From Pseudoips prasinana (Eukaryota > Arthropoda > Insecta > Lepidoptera > Nolidae): 64,000 bases of DNA. The first letter of the stretch is position 1, and each line of letters opens with the position of its first letter. The position numbers and the translations under genes were made by a program. Positions 32,016 through 42,494 of this stretch are shown here, piece after piece. The stretch lies in NCBI GenBank assembly GCA_951640165.1, contig OX621245.1, forward strand, positions 25,474,330 to 25,538,329, read 5' to 3'. The notes beneath the pieces were generated by a model. The model made no database searches, was not told the DNA's origin, and worked only from the letters and a program-made list of their open reading frames with translations.

Positions 32016-32734
32016 GATAAGAAAGTAATTGTCCCCAGTGCTATAGTGAGTTTTATTTCCAGAGATCCCCACTAGTTAAATAAAATAAACCCAATAAATT
32101 CAATAAAAACCAGGTGTTTTATTGAATCCGAAACCTTTAATCAATATTAATAATTAAAGCTATTATATAGCTATCTATTGACATATTTACTTACTTATCT
32201 TATTAAACTTATTTTTGTTTAACCAGTGGTCATTTCTGGAAAAAGCGAAATCCTAAGTATTTCTTGTAGTCGCTGAATGGTATACACAGTCAAGATCAAT
32301 TTACAATATTGTATCATATGCCCTTAGCTTAAATGTTAGTTTACCTTGGCAAGAAAATAATGTAGTACAACGAATACACCGCTGTTTAACGACTGTGTTA
32401 ATACGGTATGCAAACTAGTTCTCATCTAGTTACTTTATAGGCATTTTTCTCATTAAGCCTGCACAGAGGCAACCATTCATTCCATAAAAGTGCTACGTAT
32501 TGGCTGTAATTCTGCTAGTATACAAAGGCGGACTTAAGATTGAACTATACTATTATATTCTCTTCTGTTAGCTTTAAAATTCCTACAAATGATGGACACA
32601 ATTCCATTATGGATATAAAGAAAGAAAGAAAGAAATAATTTTATTTTCATAACTATACGGAAAATACATTGTGGTAGCTATACATTTTAAACATTATTAG
32701 TTTAATCCGTACTGGTATGAAAATCTTTTGACGA

Positions 32735-33040
32735 AGCCTTTGTCCAGCTGTGGAGGACCTCCACAATGGGTGCGACCCTTGCGAGATCGTCGATCCACCT
32801 AATAGGGGACCTGCTCACGCTGCGTCTTCCGTTTCATGGCCGCCACTCGAGAACCTTTCTGCTCCAGCGGCCGTCGGTTCTACGAGCTACATACGTGCCC
32901 CACCCAATGCCACTTTAGTTCAGCAATTCTTAGGGCTATGTCGGCTACTTTGGTTCGCCTGCGTATTTCGACGTTTCTGATTCGATCGCACAGAGATACC
33001 CGACCATAGCCCTCTCCATTGCTCAGCTGGCATGATGTGC
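32735..33040 (-). pseudogene. RTE C-terminal fragment
   Basis: The minus-strand frame VSLCDRIRNVEIRRRTKVAD and IALRIAELKWHWVGH matches the RTE C-terminus. The remainder down to TCCTCCACAGCTGGACAAAG follows in shifted frames. The TGA tail is missing. Confidence 0.85.
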
Positions 33041-33149
33041 TTGAAAATGTGGCGTTGTCCACTTAGATTACTCGTCCGTATAGCACCAAGTCTAGTCTAC
33101 GAATTCAATAACGTCCTATTAAACAAATACATCCCAGCACTAGGCTGCT

Positions 33150-33265
33150 GAGCCGTAGGTGCTATTCGTAGACACAAATGTAAAAATAAATTTGTATCCA
33201 CGAATAGCACCTGCCCAAAAAAAATTCGGTGCCCTTCGTGGACAAGGCTTGGTGCTATTCGCGCC
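33150..33265. repeat. Cluster of GGTGCTATTCG words with inverted repeat
   Basis: AGGTGCTATTCGT (33157) is mirrored as ACGAATAGCACCT (about 33200). GGTGCCCTTCGTGGACAAGG and GGTGCTATTCGCG follow. Four related words within 110 bp form a fold-back. No known element. Confidence 0.6.
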
Positions 33266-33484
33266 GGTACCATTTGGAGGGATGCTCTAAGTCGACTAAA
33301 CACATCGACATGGACCAAATAATTATGTAATTCAAACAGAGCGACTATGACCGCTGTTTAACGACTGTATTAATACGGTATGCAAGGGCGTATTCAGCTA
33401 CTATACAGGCATTTTTCTCATTAAGCGTTCACTGAGGCAACCATTAATTGAATCGAAATTCGATACATTCACTTTAGCGTCATG

Positions 33485-34205
33485 TTCGTTTGCTTGTTTT
33501 CTCTTTCACCAATTTACGTGGAAATTTGAGCGAATGTTCTTTCTTGATCCTTTAATATTGGAACTTTGGCTTTATTTTCGGTTATCGTATCATACCGATG
33601 ACTTTCTCGTTTAATAAAAGGTATCGTGTTCAATCTTAGATAATGAAGTCCTGGATCAGGCCAAAAATAATATTCCCGCCAAACCACAGGTCACGCCGCC
33701 AATCCACTCGACACCTCTGTATGAACGCACTAATTTAATCAAAATAATTTAGCCCATAATACATATTAAAACTTACCTACCAAAATAAAACTTATCTGGA
33801 AACATTTATATCATAAGATCATATGCGCCACGACATTACTGCAACACAGTATGTATCTCACGACAATCTGAAAACAGCTGCTTTTTGCTTATAAAGCTAA
33901 TAATAAATATCATGAAAGATCGTTACGCTGCCATTTGATCCCAAACTAAATGTGGAATCGAATGCCAAATAGTCGAATATAAATTTATCGTCTAATAAGG
34001 TATATTTGATACTACCCATTTATTTATGTGAATTTTTATTCAATTTATGGTTAACTGATTTAATATTAACTTGTGCTATTATAACACATTGCTAATTATT
34101 CAATGTTATGATTCTAAGACAACAAGAAATAATACCCTATAGATTTTGATTCTCTTAGGAATGTCAAAGTATGCCCCAGCCCGATGCTATTTTAATTCCA
34201 AATAA
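33485..34205. other. AT-rich non-coding sequence
   Basis: Nothing recognised. Confidence 0.4.
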
Positions 34206-34207
34206 TA

Positions 34208-34320
34208 TAATATCAATTGATCGACCACTATAAATCGAATGTCTTAAAATGCGAACGCTCATAATATTACCGTTCCAGTAATTAGACATTCGATTTATAG
34301 TGGTCGATCAATTGATATTA
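34208..34320. repeat. Fold-back with perfect 37-bp arms
   Basis: Arms 34208-34244 and 34284-34320 (outer end TAATATCAATTGATCGACC) are exact complements around a 39-nt spacer. TA or longer target duplications are not obvious. It may be a minimal MITE or a template-switch product. Confidence 0.85.
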
Positions 34321-34324
34321 GATC

Positions 34325-34860
34325 ATTTTATCCTTATTGACATGTGTCTGAGTCTAAGTGGTCTAGGTGGAGACCGAACAAAATAACATTTTGTCATAAT
34401 CCCGCCAGATAAACTATAGCATGATTTTGTTATAACTAAAATTCAAAATAGACTTTTACTATACAAAATACATATTGCTTTGAAATATTTATATAGTTAG
34501 TTCTAAATATCTTTAGATAGACTTACAGCTTCAATTTACTACCAGAAAATCCAATTTCTTCCAAAGCAATAATTTATCCCAAAGCCACCACAAATTCGTG
34601 TTGAAAAATGCATTTATTGATAAGTCAGTCGCAAACCTTAGCTTAGAGGTTGGAGCCATGAAATATGCATACCGTTACTCACCCGATGTGCACTCACTTC
34701 AGTTGCAGTAATATTGGGACTAAATATGAAATGTGTTTATCCATAACGTATATTTATATATACATAAAAAGCTTTTTACTCGGGCTAAAAAAGTTAACAA
34801 AAAATCTAGATATTTTGACTAAGAGCTCTATATTTTTAATAATTTAATATTATCTATCTA
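34325..34860. other. AT-rich non-coding sequence
   Basis: Nothing recognised. Confidence 0.4.
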
Positions 34861-34865
34861 TCTGG

Positions 34866-34950
34866 TGGTTAGAGACCCTGACTGATAAGTCAGGTGGGTT
34901 CGATCCCCACCAAGAATAAATATTTGTGTGATGAACACGATTATTTGTTC
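34866..34950 (+). repeat. SINE family B, head only
   Basis: GTGGTTAGAGACCCTGACTG and GTGGGTTCGATCCCCACC, then TGTGTGATGAACACGATTAT. The 3' two thirds are absent. Confidence 0.75.
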
Positions 34951-34954
34951 TATG

Positions 34955-35390
34955 ACAGTTCGAATCTCGACATTTGTACGCACACTTTTTTTTATGTTAA
35001 CCGTGATCTAATAAGGATTCGGTACAAATACACTTTACTAAAAATATTATAAGGGCCGTGTAATCTACTTATAGCAATCTATATAATGGCAAATATCGAT
35101 ATTGTTTGCTGTCACTCAATAAAAGCAATGTACTAAATGGACTTCTTGTATCATGCCTATGTAACGTCGAGACAGAATGAGAACGGATATATATCGGTGA
35201 TATATCTGCAGATTACGAATATTTACAGGGATCAAAAAATGTCTCTTCTGCGTCAGCTAAAGCTCCTTGTTAATATGAATAAACTTTTTCGGTTATAAAT
35301 AATGTAGCGGGGTACTAATGAGTGCTCAGGCTACGTTATAACAACGCGTCGCTCAAAAAATTATATGACGGAAATAATACAGGACATATT
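34955..35390. other. Non-coding sequence
   Basis: Nothing recognised. Confidence 0.4.
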
Positions 35391-35395
35391 GCTTG

Positions 35396-35650
35396 CTTAT
35401 CGTATGGGCAGTGGTAACCCTAGTGTCAGAGTTGCTCAAGCCGCCCAGTAGGCCTCTGATATGGCTTAACGACTGTTGTCTAATGACTACAACCGGGACC
35501 GACAGCTTAACGTGCCCTCCGAAGCACGGAGACGCTCAGAAATTAAACCACTTTGGCGGTCACCCATCTATGGATTGACCGCGAGCGTAGTTGCTTAACC
35601 TCGCCGATCGCTTACAGACCGCTGAGAGCATCTAGCTATGAGCGCCTCCA
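35396..35650 (+). repeat. Dispersed repeat family G, full copy
   Basis: Runs from TATGGGCAGTGGTAACCCTA through CAAGCCGCCCAGTAGGCCTC and GAAGCACGGAGACGCTCAG to CGCTTACAGACCGCTGAGAG. The best copy in the window for defining the family. Confidence 0.75.
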
Positions 35651-35839
35651 TAGGACATATTAATTTTCAAGAACAAAGAGTAATGTTTATAGCTCAAATG
35701 ATTAGTAAGTGAAAGAGGTGAGTGCAGGCCACATCGCTCCCAGTACTACCAACCGCTGGGGAAGAAAGTTCTAGTGGCGACGACTACATGCAGGCCACAG
35801 CCCCCAAGATGAACTGCCCACCTATTGAAATTTGCAGGG

Positions 35840-35932
35840 ATCCACTGGACGCTGAAAGATTCTTTTGGATATTTTAGGTAAAAGCATATTTGCAGCGGTG
35901 GACGACGTCAGGTCGATGATGATAATAAGGAA
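35840..35932 (+). repeat. Possible end of a second RTE lineage
   Basis: GGATCCACTGGACGCTGAAA and GCAGCGGTGGACGACGTCAG then GTCGATGATGATAA resemble an RTE-type terminus with a GATGAT tail. The upstream part differs from the 8863-12047 element. Confidence 0.45.
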
Positions 35933-35954
35933 ATTATTTATTTAATATCCTTCT

Positions 35955-36600
35955 CTTTATCGTGTGGGCAGTGGTTACCCTGATGTCAGAGTTGTTCAAG
36001 CCGCCCATTAGGACTCTGACTTGGTTTAACGACAACAACAGGGAACGAGAGCTTAACGCGCCCTCCGAAGACGCTCACAAATAAACCACTTTCTTTTTTG
36101 ACGTGACGCTATAGTTAGTCTAGGAGGCTTTCACTACTTCACCGGACTATAGAGGCGAGCAGAGGGCTCAAGCCGTCTTGCAATTAAGTAACCCGCGCCG
36201 GAGGGCACCCCCTGTGGGGTTCGAACCTCGACTCTGGTCGATTACTGGCGGAGACAGGGCAGAGATCATCATTTTAGGGAGTTCTGTGCAACTTTCACTC
36301 TACGTTTATGACATGACGCGGCCCCCTCCGCGTTGAGGGGGCTTTTTATCGATACGATATGCAAACTAAGGGTCATGGAGGGCGTTGGTGGTCGCGACGC
36401 GTTCGCGGTCGTACTCTCTACGAGTACGAATAATCGGTGTGTGTATAGTGTCACGAGAGTTTCTAATGACTTTAATCTGTTCTAAGTACAAATAAACCAC
36501 TGCGGCGGTCACCCATTTATAGCATGACCGCGTGCATAGGTGATCTACTTCGTCGATCACCGGACCGATGGTGTCGCAGTGAGCAACTGGCTGAGAGAGC
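35955..36600 (+). repeat. Family G copy interrupted by retroposon H
   Basis: The left part (35955-36090) ends ACAAATAAACCACT. The right part (36488-36600) restarts with the same 14 bp and continues GCGGCGGTCACCCATTTATA. The break is exactly where the uninterrupted copy at 35396 is continuous. Confidence 0.85.
36091..36487 (-). mobile_element. Retroposon family H with 14-bp target duplication
   Basis: 397 bp flanked by perfect ACAAATAAACCACT copies (36077-36090 and 36488-36501). On the minus strand it starts GTACTTAGAACAGATTAAAG, passes a GC-rich 5' part, and has a B-box-like AGGTTCGAACCCCAC near 36217-36231. It ends AAAAAAGAA, an A-rich tail. A hairpin CCCCCTCAACGCGGAGGGGG lies at 36322-36341. 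These features mark a Pol III-type SINE copied by a LINE. Confidence 0.85.
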
Positions 36601-36604
36601 CCTT

Positions 36605-37250
36605 ATTCAATATTAAATTGTAGTAAGTATGAACATTAAATTTACAAGTAAACATGTTTGTCTCCATTAAGTTTTACCTTGTGTACAACCGGAAGAGGAT
36701 AACCGGCCTCGTCGAACATTCTCTGACCAAATCGGATATGTTCATAAAAAAGTCCCTAAACCGGCGAGCATGTATGAAGTATATAATGACAGTATACCGC
36801 GCAAAAGAGGTGTGCTAAGATCGTGACTAATGGAAATCCGTTGTCTCTGCCTACTCATCTGGGAAACAGGCGTGAGTCTATGTATGTATGTAAGTTTATA
36901 TATAATTAAACATTAAAATAATTATAACTCAATTAATTATGTTGATTAGCACTTATTTTTATTGGTATTTTTGCAATTGGGCGTCCATTTCATACTCTGT
37001 TACAAACCGTCGCAACTTATGTATTTAACTAACAAAGTTGCTTTAATATATAACATAATATACATAGTCTCTACCTACGTTCTTCTCACCAAGATTCATG
37101 ACTGAACTTTAATTTCTACCTACAAGATGAAGTCACAATTTTTAAGATATAACTTAAGAGGGTGACAATACAAAATTTTAAAGATTGAAGCATTTTTATA
37201 AGCCAAGAATATATTCGAATCTGCACGATCAAGATATATTGAAACATATC
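36605..37250. other. Non-coding, with short dispersed repeat I
   Basis: At 36780-36895 a ~110-bp sequence (AAAAGAGGTGTGCTAAGATC, GGAAATCCGTTGTCTCTGCC) recurs inverted at 53745-53860. Otherwise nothing recognised. Confidence 0.5.
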
Positions 37251-37253
37251 TAT

Positions 37254-37323
37254 ACCTATACACAATTTAAGATTAGGAACTTGCCACTCGCGTTCAGAGC
37301 CTAATCTTAAATTGTGTATAGGT
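37254..37323. repeat. Inverted repeat, perfect 24-bp arms
   Basis: Arms 37254-37277 and 37300-37323 (ACCTATACACAATTTAAGAT...) around a 22-nt spacer, one base before the 5' TC of the adjacent Helitron. Confidence 0.9.
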
Positions 37324-37324
37324 G

Positions 37325-37503
37325 TCATACTAATATTATAAAGGCGAAAGTTTGTGAGTGTGAGAGTGTGTATGTTTGTTACTTTTTCACGTCTAAACGA
37401 CTGGAGCGGTTTTAATAAAATTTGGTATGGAGTTAGCTGATACCCTGGATTAACACATAGGCTATAATTTATAAAGTTTAACGCGGGGAAAACGCAGGGC
37501 ACT
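37325..37503 (+). mobile_element. Helitron family F2, decayed 3' end
   Basis: TCATACTAATATTATAAAGG start and intact body. The terminal hairpin is damaged (GCGGGGAAAACGCAGGGCAC) and CTAG is lost. Confidence 0.8.
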
Positions 37504-37509
37504 TTTTAT

Positions 37510-38205
37510 TATAAAATAATAAAATGTCTTACATAATTGAAAATATAAACTTATGTTATTAAGGACAAGCATGTTGATATTTATCCAAAATGCACTTAAT
37601 AACAGCCTATTTTATTAAATAAATACTATTATTTTATTATTGAATAAATATCCAAGATTGATTCAATAAAACTACAACGAATATAGCTAAATCGTATTAC
37701 GGATTTATCTTCATGCCTTCATTGTGTAATAAACCATACCATAAAGTATTGAATATATTGAATATCTAAAAGACGAAGAGGCTTGGATGTGAGATTCTGT
37801 TTAAATATTATTTAAGAATTTATTGCTAATTTTTTTCACCGTTATGATGTATAGAAAAAAATCAAGGCATCATACGAGTATATATTAAAAATATTTATAT
37901 ATGACATCATTCACATGACTAAAGTGTATTTTAACTTCGACCTCCCCCCAACACTTATAAAAGCGTAAATCACTTAAGCTGTAAAAGTTCAGTTTGCAAA
38001 CTGAACTTTTACAGCACAATACAGTACGTGAACCAGAAAAAGCCCACGGCTACTTGGCAATTAGCTGAAAAATTTAATTTAATATTTCAAACTATTGTTA
38101 CCATTCATCCTTGGATAGATTTCTGCATCAGATTCCACACTATTAATCTAACACGTTGTATAGCCAGATAGCTTTATTTCTCGTCTTGTGAACCGCAATT
38201 TATTG
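37510..38205. other. AT-rich non-coding with a perfect palindrome
   Basis: A 36-nt loopless palindrome lies at 37979-38014 (CTGTAAAAGTTCAGTTTG and exact complement). Nothing else recognised. Confidence 0.7.
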
Positions 38206-38210
38206 GAAAA

Positions 38211-38531
38211 CTAGCTGTGCCCCGCAGTTTTACCCGCGTAAAATTTTATAAATTATCACAGCTCCTCCCCCGTAGGTGATAGCGAGATAATATGTAGCCT
38301 ATATGTTGACCCGACCTCTTAGTAATATTCATGCAAAATTTTAAGTAAATCCATACAGTACTTTTTGAGTTTAGCCCGGACATACATACAGACCAACAAA
38401 TACACAGACAAAAATTCTTAAAACTATATTTTTGGCTTCAATATCTAATTTAGATCACGCCTTAAGTATCCTTTTTAGGAAATATTCAATGTACAGTTTT
38501 GAATTTCCTACGATTTTATTATATGTATAGA
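38211..38531 (-). mobile_element. Helitron family F1
   Basis: Minus strand: starts TCTATACATATAATAAAATC, ends GCGGGGCACAGCTAG-like with one hairpin mismatch. Flanked by A and T in the expected order. Confidence 0.87.
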
Positions 38532-38679
38532 TAACTAAAAGGAAATGGCTGGTGTCTGCCTTTTAAAGTCATAATATGAAACCGCAAGCTGCTACGGAAT
38601 GAAACGACTAACATTTTTACTGCTATGGAAGGATGTGGAACTTATATTGGGGTTGTAGCTATCAATATTCAAATATGCG

Positions 38680-39115
38680 ACAGTTGGGTGAAACCCAATG
38701 AGTGACTGCACCTTTATAATAATAATATCCTGGGGTGCATGAAAGGAGCCTCCCAGAGTGACGTACCTCACAAACCCGTACATTGGGCGCACCCTGAGCA
38801 ACAGTTAGCGACTGGTCAATCCCTTCACCACGAGGGCAAATTATAATACCACCCCACCTGGTCCAGTGCATAAGCCGGCTCTGCATGTAGTTTCAATTAA
38901 CATCGAAGGTTTCTCTGAGGACAAATCGGAATTGTTGTCGGAGCTCCACCGTAAAACACGCTGTGATGTCCTCTGCGTTCAGGAGACCCACCGAGATGAA
39001 ACACAGAGCCGTCCCCACATAGCTGGACTGACCCTCATTTCCGAGACTTGCCACCCGAAACACGGAACGCAGTGTTTGTTACTCCCGAAATGAGTGTCCT
39101 ATCGACTGACAGCTC
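38680..39115 (+). pseudogene. LINE endonuclease N-terminal fragment
   Basis: The frame from 38866 reads LHVVSINIEGFSEDKSELLS, CDVLCVQETHRDETQSRPHI and AGLTLISETCHPKHG. This is the start of an apurinic-type endonuclease domain (SIN and QETH motifs) of a LINE different from the RTE above. A frameshift near 39075 moves the continuation (MSVLSTDSSTQNGI) to another frame, and the copy ends where SINE B begins. The ~180 bp before the frame are probably its leader. Confidence 0.75.
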
Positions 39116-39129
39116 GACCCAGAACGGCA

Positions 39130-39235
39130 TAATAATATCCTGGGACATTATTCACACACGGCCATCTGACCCCATCGAAGCAGAGCTGGTACTATGGAAA
39201 CCGGGTAACTGATATATTACATGTACGAGTACTAC
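39130..39235 (-). repeat. SINE family B, 3' part
   Basis: CCTGGGACATTATTCACACA to AACTGATATATTACATG. The head is missing. It directly abuts the LINE endonuclease fragment. Confidence 0.75.
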
Positions 39236-39576
39236 TTTCCTAGGAAGCCTCAGGTTTAAGACATGGCTTTGTGACTGTTGGTTTGCTGTTACGTCCTGAT
39301 TTACAGACCTCTGAAACAAAAGTGTTAAAACATTTCGAGTATCATCAATATTTACGAAGGGTACCGATGATCTTATATTTTTACAGAAGAGGAGAGAAAT
39401 CGCTTCGTTACATACAAATCAGGAACTGAGCAAACAAACCATGTTGACGACAAACTTATTCGTTGACACAGCTAGTAATTTTACTGGATTGTATTCATAA
39501 AAAAGATCTATATTGGACAAGTAAGCTTTGTAGCCTAGATACCAGACATGATAAAAACGTATAGAGGTGAGCTTAA

Positions 39577-39912
39577 CGCAAACAAACACTACATTACGTC
39601 ATGAGCTAGAGATGGTACCGAAAATCTATTATCCCGATCATCAACAGTTACAATCAACTACAATAAAAATAAATAAAGAAGGCTTTCATCCATATCAATT
39701 TACATATACAAAAGTGATTGGTTATTTAAAAACGAGTTCAAGAAAAGATTAATAAAAATAATCATGTCGTGTCTAATTCGTGGACAAGAAAACAAACATT
39801 ACATGACGTCATGAAATAGAGTTGGTAACGACAATTCAGTCTATTAAACGTATTTATTCACGTGCACAACAAAAGCATAATAAAAATAATAATGTCCTAT
39901 TGAATTTGTGGA
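39577..39912. repeat. Diverged direct repeat
   Basis: ACAAACACTACATTACGTCA (39581) and ACAAACATTACATGACGTCA (39789) each lead, via GGTA.CGA.AAT, to ATAATNATGTC and a GTGGAC end. The first copy is longer by ~80 bp. No family recognised. Confidence 0.55.
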
Positions 39913-40122
39913 CGAGTACGGACGAAAACACAAGTGCACTATTCTCCTTGACCGAAACGCAATCAGTTCCAGGCTAGATGATTTAACAGATTGTGGTATG
40001 TTGTATGGTTCAACAATGTCGACTTCATCACCGGGGTGTTTATGAGATTTTTCAACTCTTTTTAGCCTTGCCTGAGAACCCGGGATCCGGATATTTAACT
40101 TGAACTTAACTGTGGTGTTTAT

Positions 40123-40383
40123 TTGTTTAAAAAGAAGAACCAGATCCCGCATTATGAGGTGATGGACGAGGAAATCTACAAATTTATTAATATTTTCGTT
40201 GTTGCTAATCTAGAACTTCAGGGTAAACCCGAGAGGTTTGGAGAGAAAGTGTCATGCCGTATTCCATCAAGGCATGTGATTCAGATTTACTTCAAAGACG
40301 CGTCGCCCCGGAACAAAGTACTTTTAGGAGCATCACTAAAACAAATTTACAGAGTGTACGTAAATACAGAGGGAAGTATCTGA
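40123..40383 (+). CDS. Unrecognised 86-codon frame
   Basis: The frame has balanced, protein-like composition (PHYEVMDEEIYKFINIF, LGASLKQIYRVYV). There are no clear splice sites and no family I recognise. The complementary strand also has an overlapping open frame (39844-40152, with IPGSQARLKRVEKSHKHPGD), so at most one is real. It could be a decayed transposon gene. Existence as a gene is doubtful. Confidence 0.2.
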   Translation: MFKKKNQIPHYEVMDEEIYKFINIFVVANLELQGKPERFGEKVSCRIPSRHVIQIYFKDASPRNKVLLGASLKQIYRVYVNTEGSI

Positions 40384-40702
40384 CCGCAGCCATTCCTATA
40401 ATGAGTTACAAACTTATCTGTGGTGGCGAAAACAAAGTTACCTGAACAAATACTGATGATCTCGACTGTTGGTTTACAAGTCTATTAGTCAGCTGGTTTC
40501 AGAGGGAATTCCGAGTTAACTAGTTAGAAGTTACACTATCACAACTCTTTACCCAAAGTAAGCAGGTACGGTAAAGTGTTTTCTTCGGAACAAAATAGTT
40601 ATCTTATACTTGAACTTGAAGTATAATATAGTAGGACCAATTTAATAGATCATATTTGACATCTGTCAGTTACTAGTAAAGTGAATTGTAATGTATTTAA
40701 TT

Positions 40703-40992
40703 GTATACATATAATAAAATCGTAGGAACGTCAAAACTGTACATTGAATATTTTAATAAAAGGATATTTGGTGCGTGATCTACAATCGATATCGAAGCCA
40801 AAAATATAGTTTTTAGAATTTTTCTCTATGTGTTTGTTTGTCTGTATGTATGTCCGGGCTAAACTCAAAAAGTACTGCATGGACTTACTTTAAATTTTGC
40901 ATTATAGGCTACATATTATCACGCTATCACCTACGGGGGAGGAGCTGTGATAGTTTATAAAGTTTAACGCGGGTAAAACCGCGGGGCACTAG
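40703..40992 (+). mobile_element. Helitron family F1
   Basis: GTATACATATAATAAAATCG start (TC mutated) and GCGGGGCACTAG end followed by T. The centre lacks ~30 bp present in other copies. Confidence 0.82.
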
Positions 40993-41189
40993 TTATTACA
41001 ATAAAGATAATTCGTAATTGAAAAAAAATTACGAAAATGTGCAGTTCTAACTACGAATAAATAAATTCTATGCCCGCCGGTTACGGTTACGTTGTTGAAT
41101 TTTGATGAAATGTCAAATGTGATCTATTAAATTGGCCCTACTTTAGTAAGTAGTTTTTTATCCAATCATGTGACCCCAGTATTAGGTTA

Positions 41190-41290
41190 GTATTTAGCAA
41201 TTAAACCAATTAGCGGTCATCTATTTATAGATAGACCGCGAGTCCATGTGCTTAACCTTACCGATCGTTTACGAACCGACACAAGCCGTG
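41190..41290 (+). repeat. Family G, 3' fragment
   Basis: GCAATTAAACCAATTAGCGG and ATAGACCGCGAGTCCATGTG match the right half of family G. Confidence 0.6.
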
Positions 41291-41345
41291 AATAAGTCGT
41301 AAGTAAATTACAAATAAATATTATGGAATACATTTGCAACAAGCT

Positions 41346-41745
41346 CCTCATATAAGCCGAAAGACATAATATCTGGGGGACAATAATATCTGGGGACAAT
41401 GTCACACAGATCATCCTAGCCCCAAACTAAGCAAAGATGGTACTATGGGTACCAGGCGACGATATACATACTTATATAGATAGATAAATACTTATATACA
41501 TAGAAAACATCCATGACTCAGAAACAAATATTCGTGCTCATCACACAAATATTTACACTTACCGGGATTCGAACCCAGGCCCACCAGCTTTGTAGGCAGG
41601 AGCACTACCAACTAGGCTACGGTGACCGTCAAATGCAATGCTGGATAAAGGCCTCCCCCAAAGATCTCTACAAACCGCTCTTGCGCTGCCCGCATCCAGC
41701 GGTTTCCAGCGACGCTGCCAAGATCATCGGTCGAGCTCCTTTAAT
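41346..41745 (-). pseudogene. RTE 3' fragment interrupted by SINE D
   Basis: The RTE end starts at 41346 (CATATAAGCCGAAAGACAT), breaks, and resumes at about 41634 (ATGCTGGATAAAGGCCTCCC to GCCAAGATCATCGGTC). In intact copies these two pieces are contiguous. Confidence 0.8.
41367..41633 (-). repeat. SINE family D inserted in an RTE end
   Basis: Complete antisense copy from AATATCTGGGGACAATGTCA to CTAGGCTACGGTGACCGTC, with GGGATTCGAACCC as B-box complement. The first words (AATATCTGGGG) are duplicated at the insertion edge. Confidence 0.85.
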
Positions 41746-41749
41746 ATAA

Positions 41750-42490
41750 GTTATTTTAATAATAAAAAAAACTTGAGAGGTGTCAAGGGACACCCGGATG
41801 GAACGAAGTTATTTCTTATTATTTATTATGTACAAAAAACCTGTATACACTCTACAAATATAATCGTCGCGACACCACACTGTTCAATGCGAAATAGAAA
41901 TGAAAATATCTGGCTTGCTTTCTATAGGAGAGAGAGAGAGACAGAGAAACATGCGCACGCCGCACTGCTGCAAAAAGTGACGTGACAACTTTTCGTAAGA
42001 TTTTTTTCCGTCTAGCCCCCTTTCACAACGCGTGATAAGGAACTTCGTTCCAAAACTAATAGATAATATAATATGTCTATAAATTTCTTAAAAATCCGAC
42101 AATAAGTAGGTACGTAGTATTTCGTCTTGTCAGATAAGGAATTCAATTAAAGCGACCTCGCTAGCCAAATACCTTTTGCCAGCCATTTGAACTATTCACA
42201 TCCCGATTTAATAATCACTTGATAGGTGTAAAAAAATCGATTGAGCTAGTTTACTCAGGGAATTCAGTCACCCAGGTACGTTTATATTTTTGTTACCATA
42301 CAAAAAAGAAGGATGATATTTAAAGTTTAATTAGTTATAAGTTTATTCTATATGACTATCTACATACGTCTCCTCGCCATAGTGGCCAAGCAAAAGGGTC
42401 AATTTCATAGCAATTTATAATACAAGGCAGGTTTATAAGTTACTCTTTTTCTAGCGGATGGTAGTGTTTATTGGCGGATAGATTATATTA
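41750..42490. other. Non-coding sequence
   Basis: A GAGAGAGAGAGA run at 41930-41941. Nothing else recognised. Confidence 0.4.
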
Positions 42491-42494
42491 TTAC

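Larger units (their letters stand above)
31270..33480. repeat. Diverged repeated unit, about four copies
   Basis: A unit with the order GCTGTTTAACGACTGTGTTA, ATACGGTATGCAA, GGCATTTTTCTCATTAAG, AGAGGCAACCATTCATT recurs near 32380-32490 and 33345-33450. Weaker versions lie at about 31385-31500 and 31620-31750 (CACAGAGGCAA.CAA). The copies share flanking words (TATA.AAAGGC..A.CTAAGATT). Family G (31800-32015, antisense) and an RTE fragment (32735-33040) interrupt it. Confidence 0.55.

Noticed and set aside
32750..32980. Plus-strand 76-codon frame
   Set aside because: Antisense of an RTE C-terminal fragment.
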